DNA from: an uncultured Parabacteroides sp.
GTDB taxonomy: Bacteria; Bacteroidota; Bacteroidia; Bacteroidales; Tannerellaceae
Reading direction: 5' to 3'
NCBI GenBank assembly: GCA_900770835.1
Contig: CAAGLQ010000261.1
Span: 1 to 48,070 of the forward strand
Length of the DNA stretch: 48,070 nucleotides
Of this stretch, positions 33,649 through 42,996 are shown one piece after another. The notes under the pieces were generated by a model. It was not told the origin of the DNA, searched no databases, and was given only the letters and a program-made list of their open reading frames with translations. A program made the translations under genes and the position numbers. The first letter of the stretch is position 1. Each line of letters opens with the position of its first letter.

Positions 33649-36600
33649 TTAAAAATCAACATTTACACCTAATGATAAAGACTTTGTCATCGGATAGGTC
33701 TTTCCCATATGACCAGCCCAGCCACTTAATGTCTCCGGATCAAAGTTCTTGTGCAGACCTGTGATCGTAAACAAATTCTCACCGCTCAGATAGAAGCGGA
33801 TTCGTTGTAAACGGATCTTATTTACAATTGCCTCAGGCAATGTATAACCCAACTGTAAATTCTTCAAACGAATATAGGCTGCATTCTGCAAATACCGAGT
33901 TTGAACAACCTGATTTTTACCCACTTCTGATGAGTTATAGGGACGAGGATAATAAGCGTCCGTATTTGTCTCTGTCCAGAAATCCATGGTCTCTTTATAC
34001 AGATTGGATCCCCATCCACCAACGAAACCCCAGAAGAGCGTTCCTGCATTGTTTCCACCGGGCACAGCATAATCACGCTTTGCTATACCTTGGAAGAACA
34101 AGTTCAAATCAAAACCTTTCCATTTACCAGAAGCCGTTATACCGAAAGCAAATCGAGGATTGGAGTTACCGATCACTTTATAATCACCTGTATCACCTAC
34201 AATTCTCTTACCATCTGTAATTTTGCCATCGCCATCCAGGTCTTTATACATGATATCACCCTTTTGCCAACGTCCATAGAAAATTGACTGATCGGGCATA
34301 TTCGCTAAATCCTCATCCGTTTGAATAATCTTATCTGTCTCATAGCCCCAGATCTCATGCAAGTCACGGCCTACATAATACGTATCGATCAAATTGTTCG
34401 GATTATTATATCGTGTAATCTTTGACTTATTATCAGATAAAACAAAACCTAATGAATACTCAAAATCATCGCCTATGCGATCACGCCAATTGATGGATAC
34501 CTCAAATCCCTTGGTGGACAAATCCGCGTTATTTTGCTGCGGAAGAGTAGCGCCAATGACAGCAGGAACAGGATCAGATGGGCCAAACATATCTATGGTT
34601 TTTCTATTATACCAATCAAAAGAGAAATCCAATTGATTATTAAATATAGAAAAATCGAATCCAAAATCCAGCGTATTTGCTGTTTCCCAAGTCAGATTCG
34701 GACTGATCAGACCCGGTGTTCCCAATGTGTTGGGTAAAACTCCATCGATGATATATCCATATTTCGTACCAATACCAACCGTAGCCAGATACAAGTAATT
34801 AGCCACTGACTGATTACCCAAAGAACCCCATGAACCTCTCAACTTAAAGTTATTGACCAGGTCTTTAATCGGCCAGAAATTCTCTTTCGCGATGTTATAT
34901 CCAACGGATACGGAAGGGAAGAAGCCAAATCTATTTCCCTTCGGGAATTTGGAAGAACCATCATATCGACCATTGAACTCAATCAAGTATTTTTCTTTGT
35001 AGTTATAATTGAAACGCATGAAAACTCCCTGATTTGCCCAATGAGTTAACTCTTCACCTGTATTTTGGTCACCGACTGCTACACCAATTGAAGGAATCTC
35101 ATGAGAAATCAATCCTCTCTTTGATGCTGACACATTATGTTGTTTAGTCAATTCCTGTTGATATCCAACCAATGCACTGAAGTAATGGTTATCGATAGTC
35201 TTCTCATAGGAACTATACACGTTCAATGAATAATAATTTGTCGTGTTGATACCCGTAAAATAGGAATCAAATTGGGTTGTCATAACCGGATTCTCATCTA
35301 CCGTATATTCCCAAATCACCGGTTTACCATGCTGTCTGGATTGAAAATCAGTTCTTCTGTACGTATAATCACCATTGATTTTCCAGCCTTCCAGCGGAGT
35401 CACTTGCAAAGCACCTGTCATGGTAAAAATATTCCCTTGAGTAATACCCCTACCTCCATCTTGCAGTTTATAGATATGGGAGGTTGACGCATAATGTCCA
35501 TTCGGATCCTTTAAAGACCAGTTCGGGAAACGAGTCGTAGCCAAATGCATCCAGTTTCCTATATCCCCATCGTACGCATTTGAGATGGTATTCTTATCAT
35601 CCTTCATGAATGACATCTTCACATCACCACTCAGCCATTTATACGGTTCGAAATGGAGATTACTTGTAACGTTCAATCGCTTATAGGATTCATTGGCATA
35701 TCTCAACAAACCATCTTGATCATAATAACCTGCTCCAACATAGAACGTCGTTTTATCATTACCTCCATTCACGCTAATATCGTGCTTTTGAGCCAGGTAA
35801 GAGGGCTTAAAGTAGGTACGAATCCAATCTACGTTATCATTATCCAACGTCGCATAGGACCAATAATTCGGGTTACTAGGATTAGGCACATTAGACGGCG
35901 TATGGATTGGATCCTCCATGTATGCCTTGATTCTTGCGATATGCTCTTCTGTAAACATCGGAGCCTGGCCCGAATTGGCTGATGCGATATTATACGCTTC
36001 GGCAAACTCTAATGAATTTACCTGGTTCGGTAAACGTAAAGGCTTATTGCCCGTGACTGTTCCACCATAAGATACATTGATCTTACTATTCTTTTTACCC
36101 ATCTTTGTCTTGACCAAGATAACGCCATAAGCAGCTCTTGCACCGTAAATAGCTGCAGATGCCGCATCCTTCAAAACAGAGACACTCTCAATATCATTGG
36201 GATTTAAGGTGTTCAAATCACCATCAGGTACACCATCGATGATCACCAGCGGTTCGCCACCACTTAAACTATTCATACCACGGATATTATAGGTTGCTCC
36301 CGTACCCGGATCTCCACTACCAATCGTGATATTCAAGTTGGCGACTTGTCCTTGCAAAGCCTGGCCGATATTGGTAACAGAGCGGTTCTCCACTAATTTA
36401 TTACCCACTTGGGCCACCGCACCAGTTAGATTGGCCTTTTTCTGTGTACCATAACCGACTACCACAACTTCATCTAGAACCTGTGTATCTTCCTTAAGTA
36501 CTACATTCAATTGAGTTTGATTAGTAATCTCCATCTCATAGGGGAGACATCCGATATAACTGATATGAACTATATTCCCTTTGGTCATTTTCAATGAGAA

Positions 36601-37101
36601 GTTACCATTCATATCCGTCATGGTTCCGTTGCTCGTTCCTTTCTCAACGACATTCGCTCCAATGATCGGCTCTCCATTCTCATCTACGATTTTACCTGTG
36701 ATTATCTTCCCATCTTGAGTAACTACATTTTCTTTTGAAACTAAGGTAATATAATTATTCTCAAACTGGTACTCAATCCCTGCGCTCTCGGACACCTGCT
36801 TGAGGTAATCAGATACACTGGCTGATTTTTTTTGGAAAGAGACCGTTCTATTGACATCTACATCCTGATCCCGATATACAACTAAATAGTCGGTTTGAGC
36901 CTCTATTTCCTTCACAAGCTGTTTTATCGTCAACTCGCTCTGGCTGATTTTGATCTTTGCGTTTTGCGCATCAGCCTCTTCTGCCATTACCTGGCAGACA
37001 CCGACAAACAAGAGGAAAAGTGATATTCTCATGATCCTAAAAAAATCTTTAATGTGATTATTTTGCACAACAAATGCATGCAACAAAGTTATTCTTTTCA
37101 T
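33649..37101 (-). CDS. SusC/RagA TonB-dependent transporter with N-terminal STN signalling domain
   Basis: The 1150-residue outer-membrane transporter has a signal region (RISLFLLFVGVCQVMA), an STN domain (about 48-115, KIKISQSELTIKQLVKEIEAQTDY), a carboxypeptidase-regulatory-like domain (GKIVDENGEPIIGANVVEKGTSNGTMTD), the SusC motif LDEVVVVGYGTQKK, a plug (IGQALQGQVANLNI, YNIRGMNSLSGGEPLVIIDG) and a beta barrel ending in SLGVNVDF. The STN domain marks a transducer that passes substrate binding to the FecR anti-sigma factor encoded just upstream. I keep the ATG at 37101, though Met24 (MRISLFL), preceded by AGGATC, is also possible and starts the signal peptide directly. Confidence 0.95.
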   Translation of the reverse strand: MKRITLLHAFVVQNNHIKDFFRIMRISLFLLFVGVCQVMAEEADAQNAKIKISQSELTIKQLVKEIEAQTDYLVVYRDQDVDVNRTVSFQKKSASVSDYLKQVSESAGIEYQFENNYITLVSKENVVTQDGKIITGKIVDENGEPIIGANVVEKGTSNGTMTDMNGNFSLKMTKGNIVHISYIGCLPYEMEITNQTQLNVVLKEDTQVLDEVVVVGYGTQKKANLTGAVAQVGNKLVENRSVTNIGQALQGQVANLNITIGSGDPGTGATYNIRGMNSLSGGEPLVIIDGVPDGDLNTLNPNDIESVSVLKDAASAAIYGARAAYGVILVKTKMGKKNSKINVSYGGTVTGNKPLRLPNQVNSLEFAEAYNIASANSGQAPMFTEEHIARIKAYMEDPIHTPSNVPNPSNPNYWSYATLDNDNVDWIRTYFKPSYLAQKHDISVNGGNDKTTFYVGAGYYDQDGLLRYANESYKRLNVTSNLHFEPYKWLSGDVKMSFMKDDKNTISNAYDGDIGNWMHLATTRFPNWSLKDPNGHYASTSHIYKLQDGGRGITQGNIFTMTGALQVTPLEGWKINGDYTYRRTDFQSRQHGKPVIWEYTVDENPVMTTQFDSYFTGINTTNYYSLNVYSSYEKTIDNHYFSALVGYQQELTKQHNVSASKRGLISHEIPSIGVAVGDQNTGEELTHWANQGVFMRFNYNYKEKYLIEFNGRYDGSSKFPKGNRFGFFPSVSVGYNIAKENFWPIKDLVNNFKLRGSWGSLGNQSVANYLYLATVGIGTKYGYIIDGVLPNTLGTPGLISPNLTWETANTLDFGFDFSIFNNQLDFSFDWYNRKTIDMFGPSDPVPAVIGATLPQQNNADLSTKGFEVSINWRDRIGDDFEYSLGFVLSDNKSKITRYNNPNNLIDTYYVGRDLHEIWGYETDKIIQTDEDLANMPDQSIFYGRWQKGDIMYKDLDGDGKITDGKRIVGDTGDYKVIGNSNPRFAFGITASGKWKGFDLNLFFQGIAKRDYAVPGGNNAGTLFWGFVGGWGSNLYKETMDFWTETNTDAYYPRPYNSSEVGKNQVVQTRYLQNAAYIRLKNLQLGYTLPEAIVNKIRLQRIRFYLSGENLFTITGLHKNFDPETLSGWAGHMGKTYPMTKSLSLGVNVDF

Positions 37102-37163
37102 ATCTTTGTTTAAAATTTAAGGTGAATACTAAATAATTACGACTTGTGTTTGCTTTAACTTCG

Positions 37164-37190
37164 GCGGCAGTTGTTGGTAGCTTCTGCCGC
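37164..37190 (+). terminator. Hairpin with T-rich tail between FecR and SusC genes
   Basis: GCGGCAG (37164-37170) and CTGCCGC (37184-37190) form a 7-bp GC-rich stem with a 13-nt loop. The T-rich tail (TTTCGTTTTC) is on the plus strand, so as an intrinsic terminator it would best stop rightward, antisense transcription. On the minus strand it still folds just after the FecR stop and could attenuate readthrough into susC. Confidence 0.5.
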
Positions 37191-37207
37191 TTTCGTTTTC
37201 TTTTCTA

Positions 37208-38236
37208 CTATTCTTTATCCATAGGCGATGCTTTTTTACTGTTTGACATGTTATTACTTAAGGTTACGACATTACGCTCTGTGTCCTTTTCCACGCTAAA
37301 TTTGCGGATTTGCTGCAACACGCGGAATACATCGTCGAGGCTGTCGCGTTGTCTGAATTTTCCGGTATAGGTTCCTTTGAACAAGGCGGTGTTTTTCACC
37401 ACGATCTTTACATCGTAATAGAGTTCCAGCTTTTTCAAAATCTCGATCAACGGTTCATTTTCAAAAGCATAGATACCGTCACGCCATAAGAAGTGATCCT
37501 TTAGGCGGATCGGTTCCACCTTCATTATCCCGTTCGAGACGGTTACTTGCTGATCTGGCTTTAAAATGACCCCATCACTTTCCTGATTTCGCATATAGAC
37601 CTGTACGGCACCTTCCAACAAGCTGGTCTGTACATATCCAGTTTCCGGATAGCTACACACGTTGAATTGCGTACCTAATACTTTCATATCGACCTTATGT
37701 GCAGAAACGATAAAAGGATGGGAAGCATCTTTCGCAACTTTGAAAAAGGCCTCACCTTCGATGGATACTTTCCTGACATCACCGGTAAAACGAGCCGGAT
37801 AGGTCAACTTCGACTTGGCATTCAGCCAAACTTCCGTCCCATCCTGCAGAACCAATTGCGCCCGTTGACCGGCAGGCGTGTACAGCGTGTTCATCACGTT
37901 CTCGGCCACGGTCTCCGTTTGTTCGGGCTGAACATACAAATAGGTTAATAGACTTGTTGAGCCGACCAAGACCAGTATAGCCGCTGCATACCCGATCCAA
38001 CGGGTCCAGCGCTGCCTCATCTGCTCGTGTCGTTTCTGCACAATAAAGCGATCGTATTTCTGTTTACCGATTGTCTTATCCTGAACTTGATTTCCTAAGT
38101 TCAGTAAAGCGTATAGATTTTGATATTCTGTAAATTCCTTTTTGAGTTCGTCGCTCGACTCGACATCGCGCAACAAGGAGAGTCGCTCTTCCGTAGAAAG
38201 TTCCTCATGAAAATATTTATGTATTCGTTCGTCCAT
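37208..38236 (-). CDS. FecR-family anti-sigma factor
   Basis: The 342-residue protein has a cytoplasmic N-terminal segment (MDERIHKYFHEELSTEERLSLLRDV), one TM helix (about 81-100, RWIGYAAAILVLVGSTSLLTYLYV) and a periplasmic FecR domain: LYTPAGQRAQLVLQDGTEVWLNAKSKLTYPARF, then RKVSIEGEAFFKVAKDASHPFIV. The C-terminal part (PLIEILKKLELYYDVKIVV) is STN-like, as in Bacteroidetes FecR proteins. It holds the ECF sigma factor encoded 70 bp upstream and receives the signal from the STN domain of the SusC protein encoded downstream. This is the standard trans-envelope switch of many mucin or host-glycan loci. Confidence 0.94.
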   Translation of the reverse strand: MDERIHKYFHEELSTEERLSLLRDVESSDELKKEFTEYQNLYALLNLGNQVQDKTIGKQKYDRFIVQKRHEQMRQRWTRWIGYAAAILVLVGSTSLLTYLYVQPEQTETVAENVMNTLYTPAGQRAQLVLQDGTEVWLNAKSKLTYPARFTGDVRKVSIEGEAFFKVAKDASHPFIVSAHKVDMKVLGTQFNVCSYPETGYVQTSLLEGAVQVYMRNQESDGVILKPDQQVTVSNGIMKVEPIRLKDHFLWRDGIYAFENEPLIEILKKLELYYDVKIVVKNTALFKGTYTGKFRQRDSLDDVFRVLQQIRKFSVEKDTERNVVTLSNNMSNSKKASPMDKE

Positions 38237-38305
38237 TTTTTCCGCTTTTGTACTCTATAAACGGATGAGACGACCAAAACCCCCAAAAGAAAAACGAAAA
38301 TTTTT

Positions 38306-38872
38306 TCAATTGGCGAATAAAAATAGCAATAGAGGCAGATAGTCTTTCAATTCAATTTTAATTTTTTTGTAAGCGATGGCCATTTGGTTCTCAACTGTTT
38401 TAAGAGAGATATGCAGCTCCGATGCGATCTCTTTCTGCTTCTTACCCTCAATTTTGCTTTTGATAAAAATTATCCGGCATTTTTCTGGCAAGGAATCGAT
38501 TACTTCGGTAATGATCCGCTCGATATCTTGCTCGGTGAGTATAGACTGGTCGAATAACTCCAAAGAGGCAAGCTTCATCCGCATCGTAGCCTGGTACTCT
38601 TCCTGTATCAGGTTGGCAGCTTCCTGCACGACGACGCGATGGCGTAAGAGGTCTATACAACGGTTTTTGATGGAAGTAAAGAGCAGGGCAACCAAGTTCA
38701 CATCATAGGCCAGAATCTCTTTCTTTTCCCATAGGTCGGTGAAAACATCCTGGACGATATTTTCCGCATCTTCCTCTGATAGGACATATTCCAATGCGAA
38801 ATTTTTCATCCGGGAAAACCAAGAGATATAGATTTCTTCAAAACGGCCGGACAATGTATCCTTTTCCTGCAT
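38306..38872 (-). CDS. ECF-type RNA polymerase sigma factor (FecI-like)
   Basis: The 188-residue protein has region 2 (FEEIYISWFSRMKNFALEYVLSEEDAENIVQDVFTDLWEK) and region 4 (DSLPEKCRIIFIKSKIEGKKQKEIASELHISLKTVENQMAIAYKKIK) of ECF sigma factors of the Bacteroidetes sigma-70 family 1 type. It is the first gene of the leftward regulatory pair with FecR and probably drives the SusC operon at 37101 when the glycan is sensed. It has no fused extensions. A candidate housekeeping promoter lies about 210 bp upstream. Confidence 0.95.
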   Translation of the reverse strand: MQEKDTLSGRFEEIYISWFSRMKNFALEYVLSEEDAENIVQDVFTDLWEKKEILAYDVNLVALLFTSIKNRCIDLLRHRVVVQEAANLIQEEYQATMRMKLASLELFDQSILTEQDIERIITEVIDSLPEKCRIIFIKSKIEGKKQKEIASELHISLKTVENQMAIAYKKIKIELKDYLPLLLFLFAN

Positions 38873-39302
38873 ACCCTATAAATATATATATATACACACT
38901 GTAAGAGCTGCAACTTTTCTATCAGAAAGGCTCTAGAAATCTGGGGGATTAAATATCAAACATATTTCCGCATCTTCTCACGGGTAGGATGCGGGTTATG
39001 TTAACCTATTCATTCCTAAAATTACCTTCCTATCTGTTTCTGAATGATACAGTTAAGCAGCTCGTTTGCCTTATTTCGATCCTACAAATGTAGTAAAAGT
39101 TATTGGTTAAACAAGCAACACCAATAATTTCACCCTAGTGATTTTATTTATATTCACCAAGACTTATCTTCTATAGACTTTCGAAAAAATGTATTGCCGT
39201 GATGAAATAGCAACTACAAATCATCCTAATCCATAGGAAACACTAATTCCCTATCGTTCAATATGTCCATCTACTATAACTATTTCCCCTATTGTTTCTT
39301 GG
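38873..39302. other. Intergenic region upstream of the ECF sigma gene
   Basis: This 430-bp stretch has no recognisable gene. It holds a TATATA run just before the sigma gene (about 38881-38893), a candidate promoter at 39085-39115, and otherwise AT-rich sequence. It also separates the end of the region-C genes from the glycan locus. Confidence 0.5.
39085..39115 (-). promoter_or_regulatory. Candidate sigma-AB promoter for the ECF sigma gene
   Basis: On the minus strand CTTG (complement of 39112-39115) is followed after 19 bp by TACATTTG (complement of 39085-39092), an exact match to the -7 consensus with one mismatch at -33. It would start transcription near 39078, about 200 nt before the sigma gene. 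Confidence 0.45.
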
Positions 39303-40256
39303 TTAGCCTGTCACATTCAGTCCTTTTGAATCCAGGTACCTGAGCAAGTCACTCAGGTATTCCTTGCGATAGTCCGTAAACGTATGAAAATTCTTTATCG
39401 ACCTCATTATCCACGTATGCAGGTCATAATTCGTGGATATCGTTGGTAATGCGGCATAGGTATCCACAAAAGCACGATAACGATCACAGTTCTCTTTGAA
39501 ATTAAACTCACACAACTTTCGTGGTACACGCATCCGCTCATACTCTGCCATTGTATGTAAATACAATTGCCGTTGTTTGTCGGTAATGTTCACCAACCCA
39601 TTCTGGACATATAACATCCATACATGCAATCGATACTCATCCATGTCCTTGCGATCAATAGGCAGCCGATGGGTTTTAGCGACAAAATTGGTGAAATCCC
39701 GATACCATATCGCAAATACCTTGCTCTTGTCTTTTTTCTCCTGCACAGTTAATGATATACCATACACTTTATCTTTCAATCCATAGTTATCACCCTCAAA
39801 TCGCACAAATCGATTTTTGGGATCCATATCCATGGTCGTACGTAGGCTACTCTTGCTAGCGTAGGGATAAATTTTCGATACATGCTCAAACAACGCTCTG
39901 ACCTCTATAGGATCATCAGCCTGATTCAACTTCTTATAAAGCATCTCTCGTATACTATCAAACGGTCGATCGCCCCAGCACTCCAGTCCGTAGTAGCCTG
40001 ATTTGCCTATCACCCTGAAGCCTTCATTTCCCCAGATATACGGTCTGATCTGGTTACACTTCGTGATCCGATGATTCGGGTGCGACGCTTTGAATCGTAC
40101 AAACATCTCCTCCAGTGTCATTGGATGGCCCTCATTCTCCAAAATAGCATGGATTTCATCAACCACATTCAGCGTATTCTTGTGGATTGTCACCGATCCC
40201 TTGTCATCTACCTCCAGTCCCAACCCAGTTTGGCTAACATAGCGCAACACCTCCAT
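39303..40256 (-). CDS. C-terminal part of a split putative nucleic-acid-binding protein (winged-helix/HA-like)
   Basis: The 317-residue frame aligns with the last ~310 residues of the intact 833-residue paralog at 42996-45497. It contains two winged-helix-like segments: HAILENEGHPMTLEEMFVRF with FRVIGKSGYYGLECW, and PIEVRALFEHVSKIYPYASKSSLRT with RFVRFEGDNYGLK. The C-terminal helical region (VFAIWYRDFTNFVAKTHRLP, KENCDRYRAFVDTY) resembles helicase-associated repeats. The ATG at 40254-40256 is the second codon after the in-frame TAG ending the preceding gene, so this is the rest of one ancestral gene. GGAG lies about 17 nt upstream, so re-initiation is possible. Function is unknown; DNA or RNA binding is inferred from the domains. 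Confidence 0.75.
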   Translation of the reverse strand: MEVLRYVSQTGLGLEVDDKGSVTIHKNTLNVVDEIHAILENEGHPMTLEEMFVRFKASHPNHRITKCNQIRPYIWGNEGFRVIGKSGYYGLECWGDRPFDSIREMLYKKLNQADDPIEVRALFEHVSKIYPYASKSSLRTTMDMDPKNRFVRFEGDNYGLKDKVYGISLTVQEKKDKSKVFAIWYRDFTNFVAKTHRLPIDRKDMDEYRLHVWMLYVQNGLVNITDKQRQLYLHTMAEYERMRVPRKLCEFNFKENCDRYRAFVDTYAALPTISTNYDLHTWIMRSIKNFHTFTDYRKEYLSDLLRYLDSKGLNVTG

Positions 40257-40259
40257 GGC

Positions 40260-41792
40260 CTATATCTGCTCCGATTTTGGCAAATCCTCCACAAAATCTC
40301 CAAGGGAGACATACGTATCCTTCCTGTGCTTTTTTTCGGCGCAGGCCAATAGGGAAGCGATACACCTCTGGAAGTTGAAGTGTGGCATTTGCGCACGATT
40401 GATGATCACTTCTGCTTTATCAATCGATAGCACCTCATATTGATAATTGAATTGTTTCCGGGTGATCTTGCCGTTACCCGTCACCTCGATCTGCAGATCC
40501 TTTCCACCAAGCAATTTGATAATCGGATACAAACCATGTATATCTGTAGGGACATGTGCTCTGCTAGCCAAATCCATCCACTCTCTCGATTTCGCTGTGA
40601 TATAGGGTAAATCCAGTAGCTCTTTATAAACCGTTCGATCCACCTGTTTGAACAATTCCGATTCCACGACAGATGGTCCCGCTATCTCCAATTGACGAAC
40701 CCGTACCCGGCAGATATCGAGTAGGCCAGCCACCTCATTCAGCTCCCAAAATTTGCCATCAACCAGACCGTTAACCCGGGAATAGACCATATCCCGCTTC
40801 AAATTCGATGCATGTAAATAGGTATAGATTAGGAAGAAAATCGGGTAATAGCCATACTGGTTATAATGTTCCACAATGAAAAGATGATCCGCTTTTCTTA
40901 GTTGGGAATACCAATCTTGTATGAGCAGCTCCCTTGTGCCCATTTCATCCAACACAAGACACATATCCAGCTGTTCTTTCACCAGATCAATAAATCGTAT
41001 GAGTTGTGTGATAGTGTGGTGAGTGCCACGTTTTCGATATAACCGTTGAACCTCCTTTGCATCCGCATCCATTAAATGAGCCAATCCATCGATAGTCGAA
41101 GCGTTCATATCTAAATACCTACGTAAGCTCAGCTTCAGAACCTTTTTCTTTTCATTTATAAAATTCGTTAGATGCGTCTTAGCTAATTCGCTCAAAAAAT
41201 AGGTCACTTTCTCCGTATAAGTATGGTTTACATGCAGGGAAAGAAAACTACATTTGGCTTGATACATCTCCCGCACCTCCTCCGAAGCAATCAGTTTCTG
41301 CTCCATGGCATGCAATGTATTTTCCAGAAATTTCAGCAATAACTTGCGGACAGCCCTATTCTCTACATAATCGCCTTCCTTATACAATTTCAATAATTCC
41401 CTATTGTCCCCACAAACCAGTTGATGGATGGAAGCTGCGTTAGGGAAGACACCCTTAAAAAGCCGAGTTCCCTTATTTTCTTCCCCTACTGTTTCTTCAT
41501 TAATGTTCTGAAGTTTCGTGGCCAAGGTCTCACCCACTGAATCAATTAGTTCCGGTTCAAACCTCGACTCCTCCTCTTGACCGCATGCAAGTTTGTTAAG
41601 AATGTCGAGCACCTCCGCATAACCCTTTTTCCCAAACATGGGTAAATTGAGTAATTTGGTCTCAGGAACCGCAAAAGACCGAACTTGATCTACATTTCGA
41701 AATCCGGAATGATACAAGCTATTAAAGGTCCGGGTCGATAAACGCCCCTCATCATATAGTTGTTTGATAGTTGTAGATGCTTTTATTTCCAT
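40260..41792 (-). CDS. N-terminal part of a split putative nucleic-acid-binding protein (alpha-CTD-like)
   Basis: The 510-residue protein starts with a helix-hairpin-helix module like the RNA polymerase alpha C-terminal domain: EGRLSTRTFNSLYHSGFRNVDQV, then LPMFGKKGYAEVLDIL. A long helical region follows, and a helix-turn-helix-like stretch (GLVDGKFWELNEVAGLLDICRVRVRQLEI) that matches the paralog at 42996-45497. It ends at TAG (40260-40262) in the segment FVEDLPKSEQI. Gapless alignment puts the stop opposite a Leu codon of the paralog, and the frame continues in register into the next gene. The combined length (829 codons plus the TAG) matches the 833-residue paralog. Function is unknown. Confidence 0.78.
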   Translation of the reverse strand: MEIKASTTIKQLYDEGRLSTRTFNSLYHSGFRNVDQVRSFAVPETKLLNLPMFGKKGYAEVLDILNKLACGQEEESRFEPELIDSVGETLATKLQNINEETVGEENKGTRLFKGVFPNAASIHQLVCGDNRELLKLYKEGDYVENRAVRKLLLKFLENTLHAMEQKLIASEEVREMYQAKCSFLSLHVNHTYTEKVTYFLSELAKTHLTNFINEKKKVLKLSLRRYLDMNASTIDGLAHLMDADAKEVQRLYRKRGTHHTITQLIRFIDLVKEQLDMCLVLDEMGTRELLIQDWYSQLRKADHLFIVEHYNQYGYYPIFFLIYTYLHASNLKRDMVYSRVNGLVDGKFWELNEVAGLLDICRVRVRQLEIAGPSVVESELFKQVDRTVYKELLDLPYITAKSREWMDLASRAHVPTDIHGLYPIIKLLGGKDLQIEVTGNGKITRKQFNYQYEVLSIDKAEVIINRAQMPHFNFQRCIASLLACAEKKHRKDTYVSLGDFVEDLPKSEQI

Positions 41793-42923
41793 AGTTATTC
41801 AAGCGTACAAAATAGAATTTTCATATTGACTCTGTAAAGATATAGGCATTGAAAGATCCGCACCAAAGATGCACTTCTATAACCGATTTTAATTGACTTA
41901 TTTTAAGAGGTCGGCTCATGCGGATATCCTAGACCCCCGACCCGGAAAAGTAACCATTCATCCGCGTAAACACTCAATCTGGATAGAATGATACTACGTT
42001 GTTATAAGAAACTCAACAAGCAAATGTATCGTATGGTGTGCACACACCAATCATAATATTGAACTGGTTCCCGCCTGCAGTAGCAGGTATTATACAAGAT
42101 ACTTATATCTCATTTTGCTTTGTTAATTTTGTCCCACATCCTGCAGTAGCAGGTATTTTGCAAGGTAGTCACACCATCGCAGCATCGCAGCACCGCAACA
42201 TCGCACCTGCAGTAGCAGGTATTTTGCAAGGTAGTCACACCATACTATCACAAAAGATTTGATATAGAGTGCATTCCCTCATAATTAGCATCGAAAATGA
42301 CAGAGAACTTATACTACATATACAACGTAAAACTGATTTATTTCGATCTAATCGCATCACAAATTAAATTGATTAATTCATTTCCTACAAAATACAAGCC
42401 CCGAATATCCTCATAATTACACAATCATTAACACTCCCCGTTAGGATCTGTTGACATGCGGAGGCAAGTATGCTCCAAACAATCGATCTTAAAGGAAGCC
42501 TTGCTATACGGTGTGCCATTGTTTCAATTATCTTTTGAGATTGTGTGAATATCATTGGCACTAAGTAGTTTTCACAAAACCTTGTTCTCTACTCAAGGTA
42601 CATGGTTGACCTGTTTGAGTGCACTTATTTCAACGCTCATTCTGGCGATCATCCCGTCTTTTGCGGCGATCCTGTAGATCGATTCACTATATGGTTCGGA
42701 CTTGTAGGTAATGGTATTCAATATGTCATGAACCAAATGATTACGCCTGTAAAGGCCAAATCAACATTGATAAAATATATCCAACTCAAGCCGAAAGCGG
42801 TACAACATAGGGGAGTTGAATTGTTACTCTCAAATCCAAACCGTTAAAGAACTCCAAAATATTAGCTTATACAGTACCTATTCCCAACAGTTATCCAGAG
42901 GAATACATACATTTGTCCCACAT
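41793..42923. other. 1.1-kb gap with repeats, no convincing gene
   Basis: No convincing coding sequence is seen. An ORF at 42038-42262 only reads through the 66-bp repeat, and one at 42602-42847 shows no family signature. Contents: an inverted repeat GGTCGG/CCGACC (41909-41914 and 41937-41942), the short palindromic stretch around GGTGTGCACACACC (about 42035-42048), the repeat array 42074-42243, and unremarkable sequence up to the tRNA gene. Confidence 0.55.
42074..42243 (+). repeat. Three-copy interspersed repeat, 66-bp period, with hairpin core
   Basis: Copies start at 42074, 42140 and 42206, exactly 66 bp apart. Copies 2 and 3 are identical over 38 bp (42140-42177 and 42206-42243). Copy 1 keeps the first 18 bp and then diverges. 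Each begins with CCTGCAGTAGCAGG, a 5-bp stem with loop AGTA. The 28-bp spacer between copies 2 and 3 is itself a low-complexity string of GCAGCATCGCA-like units. The period is a multiple of 3, so the reading frame repeats AVAGILQG, but there is no sign of a real gene. Confidence 0.75.

Positions 42924-42995
<72 letters not shown>

Positions 42996-42996
<1 letters not shown>

Noticed and set aside
42074..42243. CRISPR array
   Set aside because: Only three repeats, the first badly degenerate, one spacer made of low-complexity repeats, and no cas gene in the window. Called a plain repeat instead.
42038..42262. ORF encoding a protein with repeated AVAGILQG
   Set aside because: The repetition follows from the 66-bp DNA repeat being a multiple of three; no RBS, no family, and copy 1 diverges in DNA and protein alike.
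42602..42847. 81-codon ORF before the tRNA gene
   Set aside because: No recognisable domain, no clear RBS, and composition unlike the neighbouring genes.
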